Positions 15,699 to 24,195 of a stretch of 43,080 nt of DNA are shown here, piece after piece. The notes beneath the pieces were generated by a model that saw only the letters and a list, made by a program, of their open reading frames with translations, made no database searches and was not told the DNA's origin. Made by a program: the position numbers and the translations under genes. The DNA lies in the NCBI GenBank assembly GCA_012270545.1, contig JAAXID010000172.1, positions 1 to 43,080 of the forward strand. Direction: 5' to 3'. This DNA is from Anaerolineae bacterium. Its GTDB lineage: Bacteria; Chloroflexota; Anaerolineae; Aggregatilineales; Phototrophicaceae. The first letter of the stretch is position 1. Each line of letters starts with the position of its first letter.

Positions 15699-17207
15699 AT
15701 GCACATCGCTGTGGGCGGCATCATGCACGAATCGAATACCTTCAACCACACGCCGACCCCACTTGAGGCCTTTCGCGTGCAGCGAGGTGACGAGCTAGTG
15801 AGGTGGTGGCGCGACACGCCTCATGAGGTGGGTGGCTTTATCGCTGGCGCGGAGAGCTTCGGGTACGAGTTATTCCCGACCTTGATGGCGCAGGCAACCC
15901 CGGGCGGAATGGTGACCCGTGAGGCGTTCGAGCGATTGACGCAGGAACTACTGGAGCGTCTCTCTCTCGCGCCCCATTTGGACGGGCTGCTGCTTGCCCT
16001 CCACGGGGCGATGGTAAGTGAGGCCAACTCGGACGCGGACGGTGAGGTGGTACGACGGGTGCGGGAGCAAGTCGGCGCTGACTTCCCGCTCGTAGTCACC
16101 CATGATTTCCACGCGAATATCTCCGAACAACTCGTGGAGTTGAGCACGGCTCTCATCATCTACAAAAGTTACCCACACCTCGACCACCGCGAACGGGGGC
16201 TACAGGCCGCCAGCGTGATCGCCCGGACGATCAAAGGAGAGATAAGGCCGGTCCAGGTACTTGTGAAACCACCCATGCTGCTGAATATCGTGCACCAGAA
16301 CACGAACGTGCCGCCGATGGATCGTGTCATAGAGGCCGTGCGCTCTCTGGAGGAGCAGCCAGCTATCGTGGCGGCGAGCGTGGCGGGTGGCTACCAGTAC
16401 GCCGACGTATCCGAGATGGGACCGGCGGCGGTGGTGGTGACGGACGGGGCGCCCGCGCTTGCACGGCAGGAGGCTAGGCAGCTCGCCGACCATTTGTGGG
16501 CCATCCGGGAGCAGCTGCATTTCCGGCTACCCGATGCGGTACACGCGGTAAGAGAGGCAAGGGCGAGTGACCGCACGCCGGTCATTCTCGTCGACATGGG
16601 AGATAACATCGGGGGAGGCTCGAGTGGCGACAGCACCTTCATCCTCCACGAGTTGCTGCGGCAGGGCGCGACGGGCTGGGTCGTCGTCCTTGCCGACCCG
16701 GAGGCCGTCGCCGCCTGTGCTCGCGCGGGGGTTGGTGCTGCCCTGCGCCTTTACGTTGGCGGCAAGCGGGACAGCCTGCCTGGGGAGCCGGTAGAGGTCA
16801 GCGGGCGCGTCAAGTGTCTTCACGACGGGCGCTATGAGGAAAGTGAGGTGCGCCATGATGGGCAGCGCTACCATGATCAGGGCCTTAGCGCTCTCCTGGA
16901 AATAGACGGCCCTCCCGATGAGAAAGCGAGCTTCCTGCTGCTGACCAGTCGACGGCAGACGCCGTTTAGCCTGCAGCAACTTCTAAGCGTGGGGCTACAG
17001 CCGGAACGACAGCACGTGCTGGTCGTGAAGGCCGCCATCGCCTATCGCGCCGCGTACGAACCGATTGCTGGCGCGATTATCGAGATCGACACTCCAGGCG
17101 TCACCTCTGTGAATCCAGCCCGCTTCCGGTATCAAAGAGCGCCCGCTCTATGGGGGCTGCCCGCGAGCGCTAATACAGAAAAGGGTAAGTATGACAAGCC
17201 GCATTGA
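15699..17207 (+). CDS. M81 family metallopeptidase (microcystinase MlrC-like)
   Basis: This 502-residue protein matches the MlrC family, zinc metallopeptidases first known for cleaving linearised microcystin, a peptide containing D-amino acids. Signatures are IMHESNTF at 8-15, LLALHGAMVSE near 100, THDFHANIS (D136, H138, N140), YKSYPHLDHRERG, and DMGDNIGGGSSGDST near 300. Length is typical. The start ATG is preceded by GGAGG at eight bases. It lies directly after the ridA remnant, and its last 17 bases overlap the next gene. With the peptide importer and D-aminoacylase-like gene it suggests breakdown of unusual peptides. No signal peptide is seen, so it acts in the cytoplasm. Confidence 0.9.
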   Translation: MHIAVGGIMHESNTFNHTPTPLEAFRVQRGDELVRWWRDTPHEVGGFIAGAESFGYELFPTLMAQATPGGMVTREAFERLTQELLERLSLAPHLDGLLLALHGAMVSEANSDADGEVVRRVREQVGADFPLVVTHDFHANISEQLVELSTALIIYKSYPHLDHRERGLQAASVIARTIKGEIRPVQVLVKPPMLLNIVHQNTNVPPMDRVIEAVRSLEEQPAIVAASVAGGYQYADVSEMGPAAVVVTDGAPALARQEARQLADHLWAIREQLHFRLPDAVHAVREARASDRTPVILVDMGDNIGGGSSGDSTFILHELLRQGATGWVVVLADPEAVAACARAGVGAALRLYVGGKRDSLPGEPVEVSGRVKCLHDGRYEESEVRHDGQRYHDQGLSALLEIDGPPDEKASFLLLTSRRQTPFSLQQLLSVGLQPERQHVLVVKAAIAYRAAYEPIAGAIIEIDTPGVTSVNPARFRYQRAPALWGLPASANTEKGKYDKPH

Positions 17208-19404
17208 ACTCAACCCCCTGGTTGGAATGAGGGAGGAGCAGATCGAAACCCTCTATGGGAGCGCGACGCTCTCGCCTGCCGGCCCTATTACTGCTGGGAG
17301 TTGGGGTACCTGGAAACTCCTCTACACCGCGGGCAGCTACGGGATCGATGAGAATGGAACCCTGCTGGTTGCCTGGCGCTTTGCCACGGATTGGGGAACA
17401 CCGCAGACATCCGATTCCTCGGCCCCGAACTATGTGAGCGCAACGACGGATAGCCGCTCGTGCAGGGTCGACTGCCGCTTCGATCCGAAAGGGTACATCC
17501 GCCCCTGGCGGGCCTGCCTCGCTATTGACATTTTCGATGGCGTGATGCTTCCGGGCGATACGATAACCATTACCTATGGGGATAGGAGCGGCGGTTCGGT
17601 AGGGACGCGCGCACAGACCTTCGTGGAGAAAGCCTTCCGCTTCAGAACCTTGATCGACGCGCAGGGAAGCGGTCAATACGTAACGCTGTCCAGCTCACCC
17701 ACCACCGAGATAGTTGCCGGCGAGGCGGAGCGGCTGGTTGCGATCGTACCCAGCGAGGCCGAGATAGAGCGACAGTTCGCTCTCGTGGTAAAAGCTGAGG
17801 ATGGCTGGGGAAACCCCGCCACAAGCTATTCTGGCACTATCGTGCTGGAGGAAGGGAGCGGCTCGATCGCCAACGTACCGGACTGCTATACATTCCAGCC
17901 TGGCGATCGCGGTGTCCGCCGTTTTGGCAACTGCACTGTCAATCGACCTGGCATCTTCACGATACGTGCTCAGGCTCTGGATGGTACACTCGCCGGGGAG
18001 AGCAATCCTCTGAGGGTGCTCGAGGCGCCCGGCCCTCATCGTCCCTTCTGGGCCGACCTTCACGGCCAGAGCGGTGAGACGGTTGGTACCAACAGCGTAC
18101 GCGACTACTTTGCTTTCGCCCGCGATTACAGCGCTCTGGACGTTTCCGGCCATCAGGGGAATGATTTCCAGATAACCGCACAGGTCTGGGAAGAGATCAA
18201 GGCAGCCGCCAATGATGCGAACGAGCCCGGGCATTTTGTGGCCTTCTTAGGCTATGAATGGTCCGGCAACACCGCTGGTGGTGGTGACCGGAACGTCTAT
18301 TTTCTAGGCAGTCAGGGTGACCTCTTGCGTTCCAGTCACGCCCAGATTCGCGACCTCTCCGATCTGGCCACGGACCGCTATCCCATTTCTGACCTGCACG
18401 AGGAGCTGGCGGGACGTACCGACCTCTTTATCATTCCCCACGTGGGTGGCCGCCCTAGCGACCTGGCATATCACAGCGCGACGCTGGAGCCACTGGTCGA
18501 AGTGTACTCCTCCTGGGGCGAGTTCGAGTGGATGCTACGCGAGTCCATCGCACGTGGTTACCATGTCGGGGTGGTAGCAGGGAGTGATGGTCACAAGGGC
18601 AGACCCGGCAGCAGTTATCCGGGCGCGAGCACCTTTGGCGTTTACGGTGGGCTCACTTGTATTCTGGCGAGCGACCTCACCCGGAGCGCCATCGGGGAGG
18701 CCCTGACAGCGCGTCGGTGCTACGCCACGAGTGGTCAACGCATCATCGTGCAGGCAAGCTGTGAGGACCGTCCTATAGGTAGCCAATTCAGCCTGGATCG
18801 TCCCCCTGCTTTCGACCTGGAGATTGTGGGGACAGAGGAGCTGGAACAGATTGAACTCTGGCGGGGGAACGAGTTGCTGCACAGCTGGCCCGCAATCCAG
18901 GAGCGGAGCCCGGATCAGCTCAGGTTGAGTTGGAAGGGAGCGCGGGTACGAGGCAGGGCGAGAAAGGCCCGCTGGGATGGTACACTCACCGTTGAGGGAG
19001 GCAGGATCCTCGCCGTCGAGGATTATGCGTTCGATTCACCGGCCGAGGGCGTACAGGATTGGTGTCCCAACCGCGCGAGTTGGCGCTCCATCACGACCGG
19101 CGACACCGATGGCATTCTCGTGACGTTAGAGGCACAGGCCGATACCTTTCTGGCAGTCGACACGCCCCTCGTCTCTACAGAGATCAATTGGTCCGACCTG
19201 GGGGATAGTAGCAAGCGGATAGCGGCAGGCGGGGTTAACCTGGAATTAACGATTGAGCGCCGCCCCATCGGACTGAAAGAGCGACACTTCAGAGTCAGCT
19301 TCCGACCCGCCAGTAGTCCTTCCGGGGAACACGCGTACTGGATTCGCGTGCTTCAGGGTGACGGAGCGAAAGCGTGGACAAGTCCCTGGTATGTAACCCA
19401 CTAA
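17191..19404 (+). CDS. DUF3604 family protein with PHP-like metal site
   Basis: This 737-residue protein is the last gene of the module and overlaps the peptidase stop by 17 bases. The N-terminal 280 residues look like beta-rich accessory domains, with an Ig-like stretch around VVKAEDGWGNPATSYSGTIV. The DUF3604 core starts at RPFWADLHGQSGE (H291) and continues with LDVSGHQGND, FLGYEWSGNTAGGGDRNVYF, FIIPHVGG, EVYSSWGEFEW and VVAGSDGHKGRPG. The histidines and aspartates resemble a PHP-type phosphoesterase or amidohydrolase metal centre. No reaction is established to my knowledge. The C-terminus is again beta-rich. There is no signal peptide. A hydrolytic role on the module's peptide-derived substrate is inferred from position only. 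Confidence 0.8.
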   Translation: MTSRIELNPLVGMREEQIETLYGSATLSPAGPITAGSWGTWKLLYTAGSYGIDENGTLLVAWRFATDWGTPQTSDSSAPNYVSATTDSRSCRVDCRFDPKGYIRPWRACLAIDIFDGVMLPGDTITITYGDRSGGSVGTRAQTFVEKAFRFRTLIDAQGSGQYVTLSSSPTTEIVAGEAERLVAIVPSEAEIERQFALVVKAEDGWGNPATSYSGTIVLEEGSGSIANVPDCYTFQPGDRGVRRFGNCTVNRPGIFTIRAQALDGTLAGESNPLRVLEAPGPHRPFWADLHGQSGETVGTNSVRDYFAFARDYSALDVSGHQGNDFQITAQVWEEIKAAANDANEPGHFVAFLGYEWSGNTAGGGDRNVYFLGSQGDLLRSSHAQIRDLSDLATDRYPISDLHEELAGRTDLFIIPHVGGRPSDLAYHSATLEPLVEVYSSWGEFEWMLRESIARGYHVGVVAGSDGHKGRPGSSYPGASTFGVYGGLTCILASDLTRSAIGEALTARRCYATSGQRIIVQASCEDRPIGSQFSLDRPPAFDLEIVGTEELEQIELWRGNELLHSWPAIQERSPDQLRLSWKGARVRGRARKARWDGTLTVEGGRILAVEDYAFDSPAEGVQDWCPNRASWRSITTGDTDGILVTLEAQADTFLAVDTPLVSTEINWSDLGDSSKRIAAGGVNLELTIERRPIGLKERHFRVSFRPASSPSGEHAYWIRVLQGDGAKAWTSPWYVTH

Positions 19405-19410
19405 GGCGCG

Positions 19411-19438
19411 GGGCTCCCGATCTGCGGATCGGCAGCCC
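19411..19438 (+). terminator. Hairpin after the peptide-catabolism operon
   Basis: GGGCT-C-CCGATC (19411-19422) pairs with GATCGG-C-AGCCC (19427-19438) around a TGCG loop, with one C/C mismatch. It starts seven bases after the DUF3604 stop. No U-tract follows, so it may stop transcription inefficiently or protect the 3' end. Confidence 0.55.
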
Positions 19439-19502
19439 TCGACTTCGGCGATATTTGCAGGGAGTGGTGATGTCATTGATACAACTCTTACTCGTCCTGA
19501 GA

Positions 19503-19517
19503 GTGTAGGGGCGGCCG
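19503..19517 (+). repeat. Half-copy of the dispersed GTGTAGGGGCG repeat
   Basis: GTGTAGGGGCGGCCG matches the left half of the repeat at 32951 (GTGTAGGGGCGACC). The right arm CGCCC is not present here. It lies in the 185-base gap between the DUF3604 gene and fdhD, at the presumed junction of an inserted segment. Confidence 0.35.
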
Positions 19518-19588
19518 AGGATTATATTCACGTCTTTCGCCAGTCTCTTTTTTGCCAGCATTCATGCGCTGGCAGCGGCCCGCAGCGC

Positions 19589-20383
19589 TTAATCCAAGCC
19601 CAGTCGCCAGCCGTTGGTGTACACGCGCATGCTGCCAGCGCGCACGTAGCCGACGACGCAGATCTTCCAGGCTTCCGCCAGCTCGACTGTGACGCTCGTC
19701 GGCGCTGTGCGGCTCGCCACTAGCGGAACCCCCATGCGCCGCGCCTTGCCCAGCATCTCGGAGCTGATTCGTCCGCTCGTCAGCAGAATCCGGTCACGGC
19801 TGTCGATGCCATCCAGCAGCGCCAGACCCGCCACCTTGTCGATGGCGTTGTGCCGCCCGACATCTTCCGCGCTCACCAACAGTCCGCTTTCAGCGCCGAG
19901 GACCGCTGTATGCACGCCGCGCACGGCATTGTACAAGCGAGCGGCGCCCTGCAGCTGCCGCATCAAGCGCAGGATGACCGCGGGTCGCGTGCGGAACGGG
20001 GATTCGAGCGCGGGAAACTCCTTCGAGAGTTCCTGCCCGGTGACGCCGCCGCCACAGCCCGTCGTCAGGATCATGCGCCGTGGCAGCGTTACCTCATCGC
20101 GCGTCAGGATCACATCGGCGACGGCATTTGTCGTGTTGAGCTGCAGCAGGGCGATCTCGTCGGCGGATTCGATTAGTGCTTCGTTGTAGAGGAAACCGAC
20201 GGTCAACGCTTCCAATTGCAGCGGGCTGCACATCATCGTCGCCAGCGATTCGCCATTGACGTAGATCGATAGCAGCTGCTCATCGATCACGCCGCCTTCG
20301 ATTGCACGAACCTTGTCGCCTTCGATGACTTGGTAGGTGAAGGGCAGCGCGCCTTCGAGCTTTTCCGTTGGGTTACTCGCCAT
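19589..20383 (-). CDS. fdhD: Formate dehydrogenase sulfurtransferase FdhD
   Basis: FdhD passes sulfur from IscS to the Mo-bis-MGD cofactor and is needed for formate dehydrogenase activity. The 264-residue frame shows [78 protein letters not shown] and [15 protein letters not shown], all diagnostic. E. coli has a CxxC pair at the catalytic loop; here only C110 is present in TTGCGGG, a variant I believe is common outside enterobacteria. The start overlaps the stop of the upstream iron-sulfur subunit by 11 bases. It is the last gene of the formate dehydrogenase operon before the 19 kb of unrelated material. Confidence 0.93.
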   Translation of the reverse strand: MASNPTEKLEGALPFTYQVIEGDKVRAIEGGVIDEQLLSIYVNGESLATMMCSPLQLEALTVGFLYNEALIESADEIALLQLNTTNAVADVILTRDEVTLPRRMILTTGCGGGVTGQELSKEFPALESPFRTRPAVILRLMRQLQGAARLYNAVRGVHTAVLGAESGLLVSAEDVGRHNAIDKVAGLALLDGIDSRDRILLTSGRISSEMLGKARRMGVPLVASRTAPTSVTVELAEAWKICVVGYVRAGSMRVYTNGWRLGLD

Positions 20384-21089
20384 CGCTTGTTTCCGCTTTC
20401 CGTTTCCGTTCCCGCCGCGTCTTTTGCCGCATTTCGTCGGCGCTCCAACCCTGCTCCATGCCCCATTGCACCTTTGGCTTGAGCGCGCCGGTCGGGCAGA
20501 CGCCGATGCATTGGCCGCAGAAGACGCAGGGCGATTCCGTCATCGCGATATCGAATGCGGTGGCGACTGACGTTTCATGCCCGCGGTTCTTCAGCGTCAA
20601 GGCGAAGGTGAATTGCGCATCTTCGGCGCAGACCTGCACACAGCGCCAGCACAAGACGCATTGTTCATAATCCCGCACGTAAAAGGGGTTGTCATCGATC
20701 ACTTCCGTTTCGCGACGACGCGCCTCGGGGAAGCGCGCTTCGTCAGCGGCGTAGTCGTCCATCATCCCCTGGATCTCGGGCGCCTCAGCCAGGTTGACCG
20801 ACGCATTCAGCATCTCGAGAATGGTGCGCCGGCTGCGCTCGACCCGCTCGTTGCGCGTTTCCACTTTAGAATCAGCTTGGCATTCGGCGACGCAAGCCGG
20901 CTGCAAAATGCGCCCGGCGTCCACATCGACGACGCAGATTCGGCACAGGCCATTGGGCGAGGTCGCTTCGTGGTAGCAGATGACTGGGATGTCGACGCCC
21001 GCTTGATTTGCGGCGTCCAGGAGCGTCGCGCCTTTTGGCATCTCGATCTCGTCACCATCGAGTATCAGCTTGATCGTGTCTTCAGCCAT
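20373..21089 (-). CDS. NuoG-N/HoxU-like iron-sulfur subunit of NAD-dependent formate dehydrogenase
   Basis: This 238-residue cytoplasmic electron-transfer subunit has an N-terminal ferredoxin-like [2Fe-2S] domain with C38, C49, C52 and C66 ([24 protein letters not shown]). It then has two [4Fe-4S] clusters, C144-x2-C-x2-C-x3-C154 and C188-x2-C-x2-C-x3-CPTG. The His-Cys3 cluster motif of NuoG/HoxU between these domains is not seen. It would carry electrons between the molybdenum subunit and the NuoEF-like flavin subunit. In many FdsA or FdhA proteins this module is fused to the catalytic chain; here it is separate. An ATG at 21101 is an alternative start. It overlaps both neighbouring genes. 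Confidence 0.85.
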   Translation of the reverse strand: MAEDTIKLILDGDEIEMPKGATLLDAANQAGVDIPVICYHEATSPNGLCRICVVDVDAGRILQPACVAECQADSKVETRNERVERSRRTILEMLNASVNLAEAPEIQGMMDDYAADEARFPEARRRETEVIDDNPFYVRDYEQCVLCWRCVQVCAEDAQFTFALTLKNRGHETSVATAFDIAMTESPCVFCGQCIGVCPTGALKPKVQWGMEQGWSADEMRQKTRRERKRKAETSDGE

Positions 21090-22800
21090 GTTGTTTTCCA
21101 TTCGCTTCGAATAGCGCCGGGAACTTCTCGATCGCGCTCATGACCGCGATGCCGGCCGTATGACCCAAGCCACAGATTGACGCTTCCGTCATCGTCATGC
21201 CAATATCCATCAGGCGTTCGGCATCACCCGCTTGCGGCGCGTCCAGCCGCTCGAGGATCTCGACTTGGCGCTGGGTGCCCAGTTGGCAGGGGAAGCATTT
21301 GCCGCAGCTCTCGTGCTGGAAAAAGCGCCCCAGCCGTTTCATCACATCGCGCAGATCGACCGATTGATTGAAGACCATGATGGCGCCCGAGCCGAAGGTG
21401 CTGCCGGCCGCGCGCAAATCCTCGAAGGTCAGGCGCGTGTCAATGTCTTCCGGCTTCAGGAAAGTGCCGGCCGCGCCGCCCATGAGGACGGTCTGCAAAT
21501 CGCCGATGACCCCGCCGCAGACATCATCCAGGAAGGTGCGCAGGGTGATGCCCGGTTCGATCTCGTAGACGCCAGGGCGGCGGACATGCCCGCTGACGGA
21601 AACCAGCTTGGGTCCGGCGCTGCCTTCCGTGCCGATCCCCTTGAACCAGTTGGCGCCGTTCTCGATGATGCTCGGCACGGCACAGAGCGTCTCGACATTG
21701 TTGACCGCCGTCGGCGCCCCGAATAGACCGAAGGTGGTGGGGTAGGGTGGTTTCATGCGCGGGAAGCCACGCTTGCCTTCGATCGCTTCAAACAGCGCCG
21801 TTTCTTCTCCGCAGATGTAGGCGCCGGCGCCCCGCCGCAGCTCAATGTCGAGCGCGAAATCGCTGTCAAAGATCTGTTCGCCCAGTAAGCGGGCCGCCTC
21901 CGCCTCGCGAATCGCGTCCGCCAGTATCGCGGTCGCCTTGGGATATTCACCACGGATGAAGATATAGGCTTTGTCGGTGCCCACCGCATAAGCGGCCAGG
22001 GCGACGCCCTCGAGCAGCAAATGAGGCCGATGCTCCATCAGCACGCGATCTTTGAAGGTGCCCGGCTCGCTCTCATCGGCGTTGCAGACGATATACTTGC
22101 CGTCGCCATCAGCGCCGCGGGTGAACTTCCATTTCAGCCCGGTGGGGAAGGCGGCGCCGCCACGCCCGATCAGACCGGAAGCTTCAACCTGGGCGATTAC
22201 CTCTTCCGGGGTCATGTCTTTGATGGCTCGCCGTAGGGAGGCGTAGTCACCGTATTCGGCCAGCGTCTCCGGCGCGGCGTTAAGCGCTGGGTTGAGCAGC
22301 ACCGACGCATCGTCGCCCGCAGGCTTGAAGTACTCGTCATTCCATTCGCCCAGCAGCCCGGCGGCCGACACGTTTGGCAGCGCGACATCCGGTCGCCCGC
22401 GCGCGCTCACTAATGCAGCCGGCGCATAATCGCACAGGCCCAGGCAAGGCGAGTGTTCGACCGTGTATTCACCGTCCGGGGTCGTCTCATCGGGCGAAAT
22501 ACTGAGACGCGCGCAGACATCGCGCAAGATATCGTCGGCGCGGGCCAACGCGCAAGTCGGGTCTGTGCAAACGCGGATGATTCGGCGTCCGGTCGCTTCG
22601 TCGTGAAAGAGCGTGTAAAAGCCGATCACGCCGAAGATATCGGCTTCCGGCACGCGCAATATATGGGAAATGCGATGAACGTACTCGGGGCTGATGCGGC
22701 CGCAGGCGCTTTGAACATCCCAGAGGATTGGCAGCAGCGCCTCGCGTCCGCGCCCCTGATAGGAGGCCAATGTCACGTCGATGTCAAATTCTGCCGTCAT
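21082..22800 (-). CDS. NuoE-NuoF fusion: NAD-reducing flavin subunit of formate dehydrogenase
   Basis: This is a 572-residue fusion. Residues 1-130 are NuoE-like, with the [2Fe-2S] cysteines C78, C83, C119 and C123. Residues from about 170 are NuoF-like: FMN/NADH-binding GRGGAAFPTGLKWKF at 212-226, CNADESEPGTFKDR, GAGAYICGEETALFEA, and a C-terminal [4Fe-4S] site with C499, C502, C505 and C543. The protein transfers electrons to NAD+. Neighbouring fdhA, fdhD and mobA point to formate dehydrogenase (FdsB plus FdsG in one chain) and not complex I or a hydrogenase. It overlaps mobA by four bases and the iron-sulfur subunit gene by about 8-20 bases, depending on that gene's start. Confidence 0.9.
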   Translation of the reverse strand: MTAEFDIDVTLASYQGRGREALLPILWDVQSACGRISPEYVHRISHILRVPEADIFGVIGFYTLFHDEATGRRIIRVCTDPTCALARADDILRDVCARLSISPDETTPDGEYTVEHSPCLGLCDYAPAALVSARGRPDVALPNVSAAGLLGEWNDEYFKPAGDDASVLLNPALNAAPETLAEYGDYASLRRAIKDMTPEEVIAQVEASGLIGRGGAAFPTGLKWKFTRGADGDGKYIVCNADESEPGTFKDRVLMEHRPHLLLEGVALAAYAVGTDKAYIFIRGEYPKATAILADAIREAEAARLLGEQIFDSDFALDIELRRGAGAYICGEETALFEAIEGKRGFPRMKPPYPTTFGLFGAPTAVNNVETLCAVPSIIENGANWFKGIGTEGSAGPKLVSVSGHVRRPGVYEIEPGITLRTFLDDVCGGVIGDLQTVLMGGAAGTFLKPEDIDTRLTFEDLRAAGSTFGSGAIMVFNQSVDLRDVMKRLGRFFQHESCGKCFPCQLGTQRQVEILERLDAPQAGDAERLMDIGMTMTEASICGLGHTAGIAVMSAIEKFPALFEANGKQHG

Positions 22801-23429
22801 GAAGTTCGGCTTTCCGTCATGCGCCCAATGACTTTCTGTCGCGCTTGCTCAAGCTCCGCGGGCGTATTGATATTGGCGAAAGCGCTTCCCTCCGGGTCAA
22901 ATGCGGCATAGTCAGTCTCGTCGAGATAGCGCACGCGCATCTGGTCGTAGAAGCGGATGATCTTCAGTCGATTCGCAGCGAGTTGTTCCGCGATTGGTTC
23001 GATGCAAGTTCGCTTGTAAATCGCGTGCAAGCCCTGTGGATAACCCGCCACGCGCGGCACAAGTATGTCGATGTCAGCGCGAATTTGATCTACCATATAG
23101 CGTAGCAGGTCCGTGTTGACGAAGGGCATGTCACATGCCAGCGCCAGCACATCGGGACTTTTCGCCCGCGCGAGCGCGGTGTATATGCCGCCGAGCGATC
23201 CCTTGCCCGGCAGCAGGTCGCGATACATCGGCAAACCCAGATGAGCGTACTGCGCCGGCTTGTTCGTGATCAGGATCGTTTCCGCCTGGCCCAGGTCGGC
23301 GCTGCGCTCGATGACGCGCTCGATCAGGGATTTGCCCGCAAGATCGACGAAGGCTTTATCGCGTCCCATGCGGCGGCTCTGGCCACCGGCGATGATGGCG
23401 AGGGAGAAGTCTGACATAGCGTTATTCAT
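22797..23429 (-). CDS. mobA: Molybdenum cofactor guanylyltransferase MobA
   Basis: MobA attaches GMP from GTP to Mo-molybdopterin to form the MGD cofactor used by formate dehydrogenase. This 210-residue protein has the nucleotide-binding LAIIAGGQSRRMGRDKA at 10-26, DLLPGKGSLGGIYTAL, and LACDMPFVNTDLL with the metal-binding aspartate. Length is typical. ATG 23414 (MSDFS) is an alternative start; neither has a strong ribosome-binding site. Its stop overlaps the NuoEF-like gene (ATGA). The HepT/MNT pair separates it from the catalytic subunit gene. Confidence 0.93.
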   Translation of the reverse strand: MNNAMSDFSLAIIAGGQSRRMGRDKAFVDLAGKSLIERVIERSADLGQAETILITNKPAQYAHLGLPMYRDLLPGKGSLGGIYTALARAKSPDVLALACDMPFVNTDLLRYMVDQIRADIDILVPRVAGYPQGLHAIYKRTCIEPIAEQLAANRLKIIRFYDQMRVRYLDETDYAAFDPEGSAFANINTPAELEQARQKVIGRMTESRTS

Positions 23430-23465
23430 ACACGCTGTCGTTCAAGGAGTCGCTTTCGGTTCGCC

Positions 23466-23822
23466 TCAGGACATGTCATCCAATTCCAACAGTCGCTCTA
23501 AGTCCTTGATTAGTGGCGGAATGTATTCGGTAGTGGTCCTCCAGATTACATCTAGGTCAATCGCGTAATAGACATGGACGAGACGATGACGCATTCCTAT
23601 TATGTCAACCCAGGGGATTCTGGCGTTATTTCTCTTGGATTCATCTGTAATATTGTTAGCGGCTTCACCGATAATCTGCAATGCTCGTGCCAAGGCAAGT
23701 TGCAGTATACGGTTTTCGTCCAGTGACTGGCGCGATTGACCTATAACAAAACTTTCGGTGATTTGCGCCCATTCCAACATGTGACGCAAGCGGGTTGGAT
23801 CGTTAGCTAGAGTTTTTCGCAA
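23466..23822 (-). CDS. hepT: HepT-like toxin (HEPN family ribonuclease)
   Basis: HepT proteins are HEPN RNases of type VII toxin-antitoxin pairs. This one of about 118 residues carries the catalytic R-x4-H-x-Y motif intact (R78, H83, Y85 in GMRHRLVHVYY). It also has the family segments LQLALARALQIIGEAANNIT, IPWVDIIGMR and TTEYIPPLIKDLERLLEL. It is encoded immediately after the MNT-type gene and overlaps its end, the usual antitoxin-toxin order. I chose TTG 23822; upstream in-frame TTG or GTG codons as far as 23843 are possible. The pair lies inside the formate dehydrogenase operon. Confidence 0.88.
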   Translation of the reverse strand: MRKTLANDPTRLRHMLEWAQITESFVIGQSRQSLDENRILQLALARALQIIGEAANNITDESKRNNARIPWVDIIGMRHRLVHVYYAIDLDVIWRTTTEYIPPLIKDLERLLELDDMS

Positions 23823-24120
23823 AGACAAGAATAGCACTTTCAAGGATCTGCTGCCGAAAACGTCGTTCTAGCTCGTTGGGCGTACGCAAGTCAACCGCGC
23901 TGCCAATCATCGTGCCCAGTTCGCGTTCCTGTCTTGCCATATCAATATAGGTGATGGACGCGCCAGGACTATACTCGACCACAAGTCCAATTTCTGTATT
24001 CTGACGCAGCATGTCCGGCATCAGCGAACCGAAATCAGATAGTCGTTCGATCGGTTCACCGGCGCAATACGCCCGAATTGCCTTAACGGGAAGGTTGACC
24101 TTCGCTATCTCAGCCCTCAT
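23803..24120 (-). CDS. mntA: MNT-type nucleotidyltransferase antitoxin with degenerate active site
   Basis: MntA antitoxins block HepT by adding AMP groups to a tyrosine of the toxin, using a GS-x10-D-x-D active site. This 105-residue protein has the fold signature IERLSDFGS followed at the right spacing by TEIGLVVEYSPG. The two aspartates are therefore E43 and G45, while G31 and S32 are kept. The DLRTPNELERRFRQQILESA tail is typical. Loss of the second metal-binding aspartate predicts no or weak adenylylation, so inhibition may be by binding alone, or the antitoxin is defective. The start ATG is 24120. The pair lies between fdhA and mobA, on the same strand. Confidence 0.82.
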   Translation of the reverse strand: MRAEIAKVNLPVKAIRAYCAGEPIERLSDFGSLMPDMLRQNTEIGLVVEYSPGASITYIDMARQERELGTMIGSAVDLRTPNELERRFRQQILESAILVFAKNSS

Positions 24121-24195
24121 CAGATCCTATGTCTACTTCATCATAACACTTACGTCGGCTCGAAGGAAGAATCAAGAATTTCGCCGCGATTTGTC

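Noticed and set aside
19553-19574. Hairpin TGCCAGC...GCTGGCA as an fdhD terminator
   Set aside because: The T-run lies before the stem on the plus strand, so on the minus strand A residues follow the stem. It is not a rho-independent terminator for fdhD.
21082-22800. Complex I or bidirectional hydrogenase subunit
   Set aside because: No Nuo membrane subunits or hydrogenase genes are present, while fdhA, fdhD and mobA flank it.
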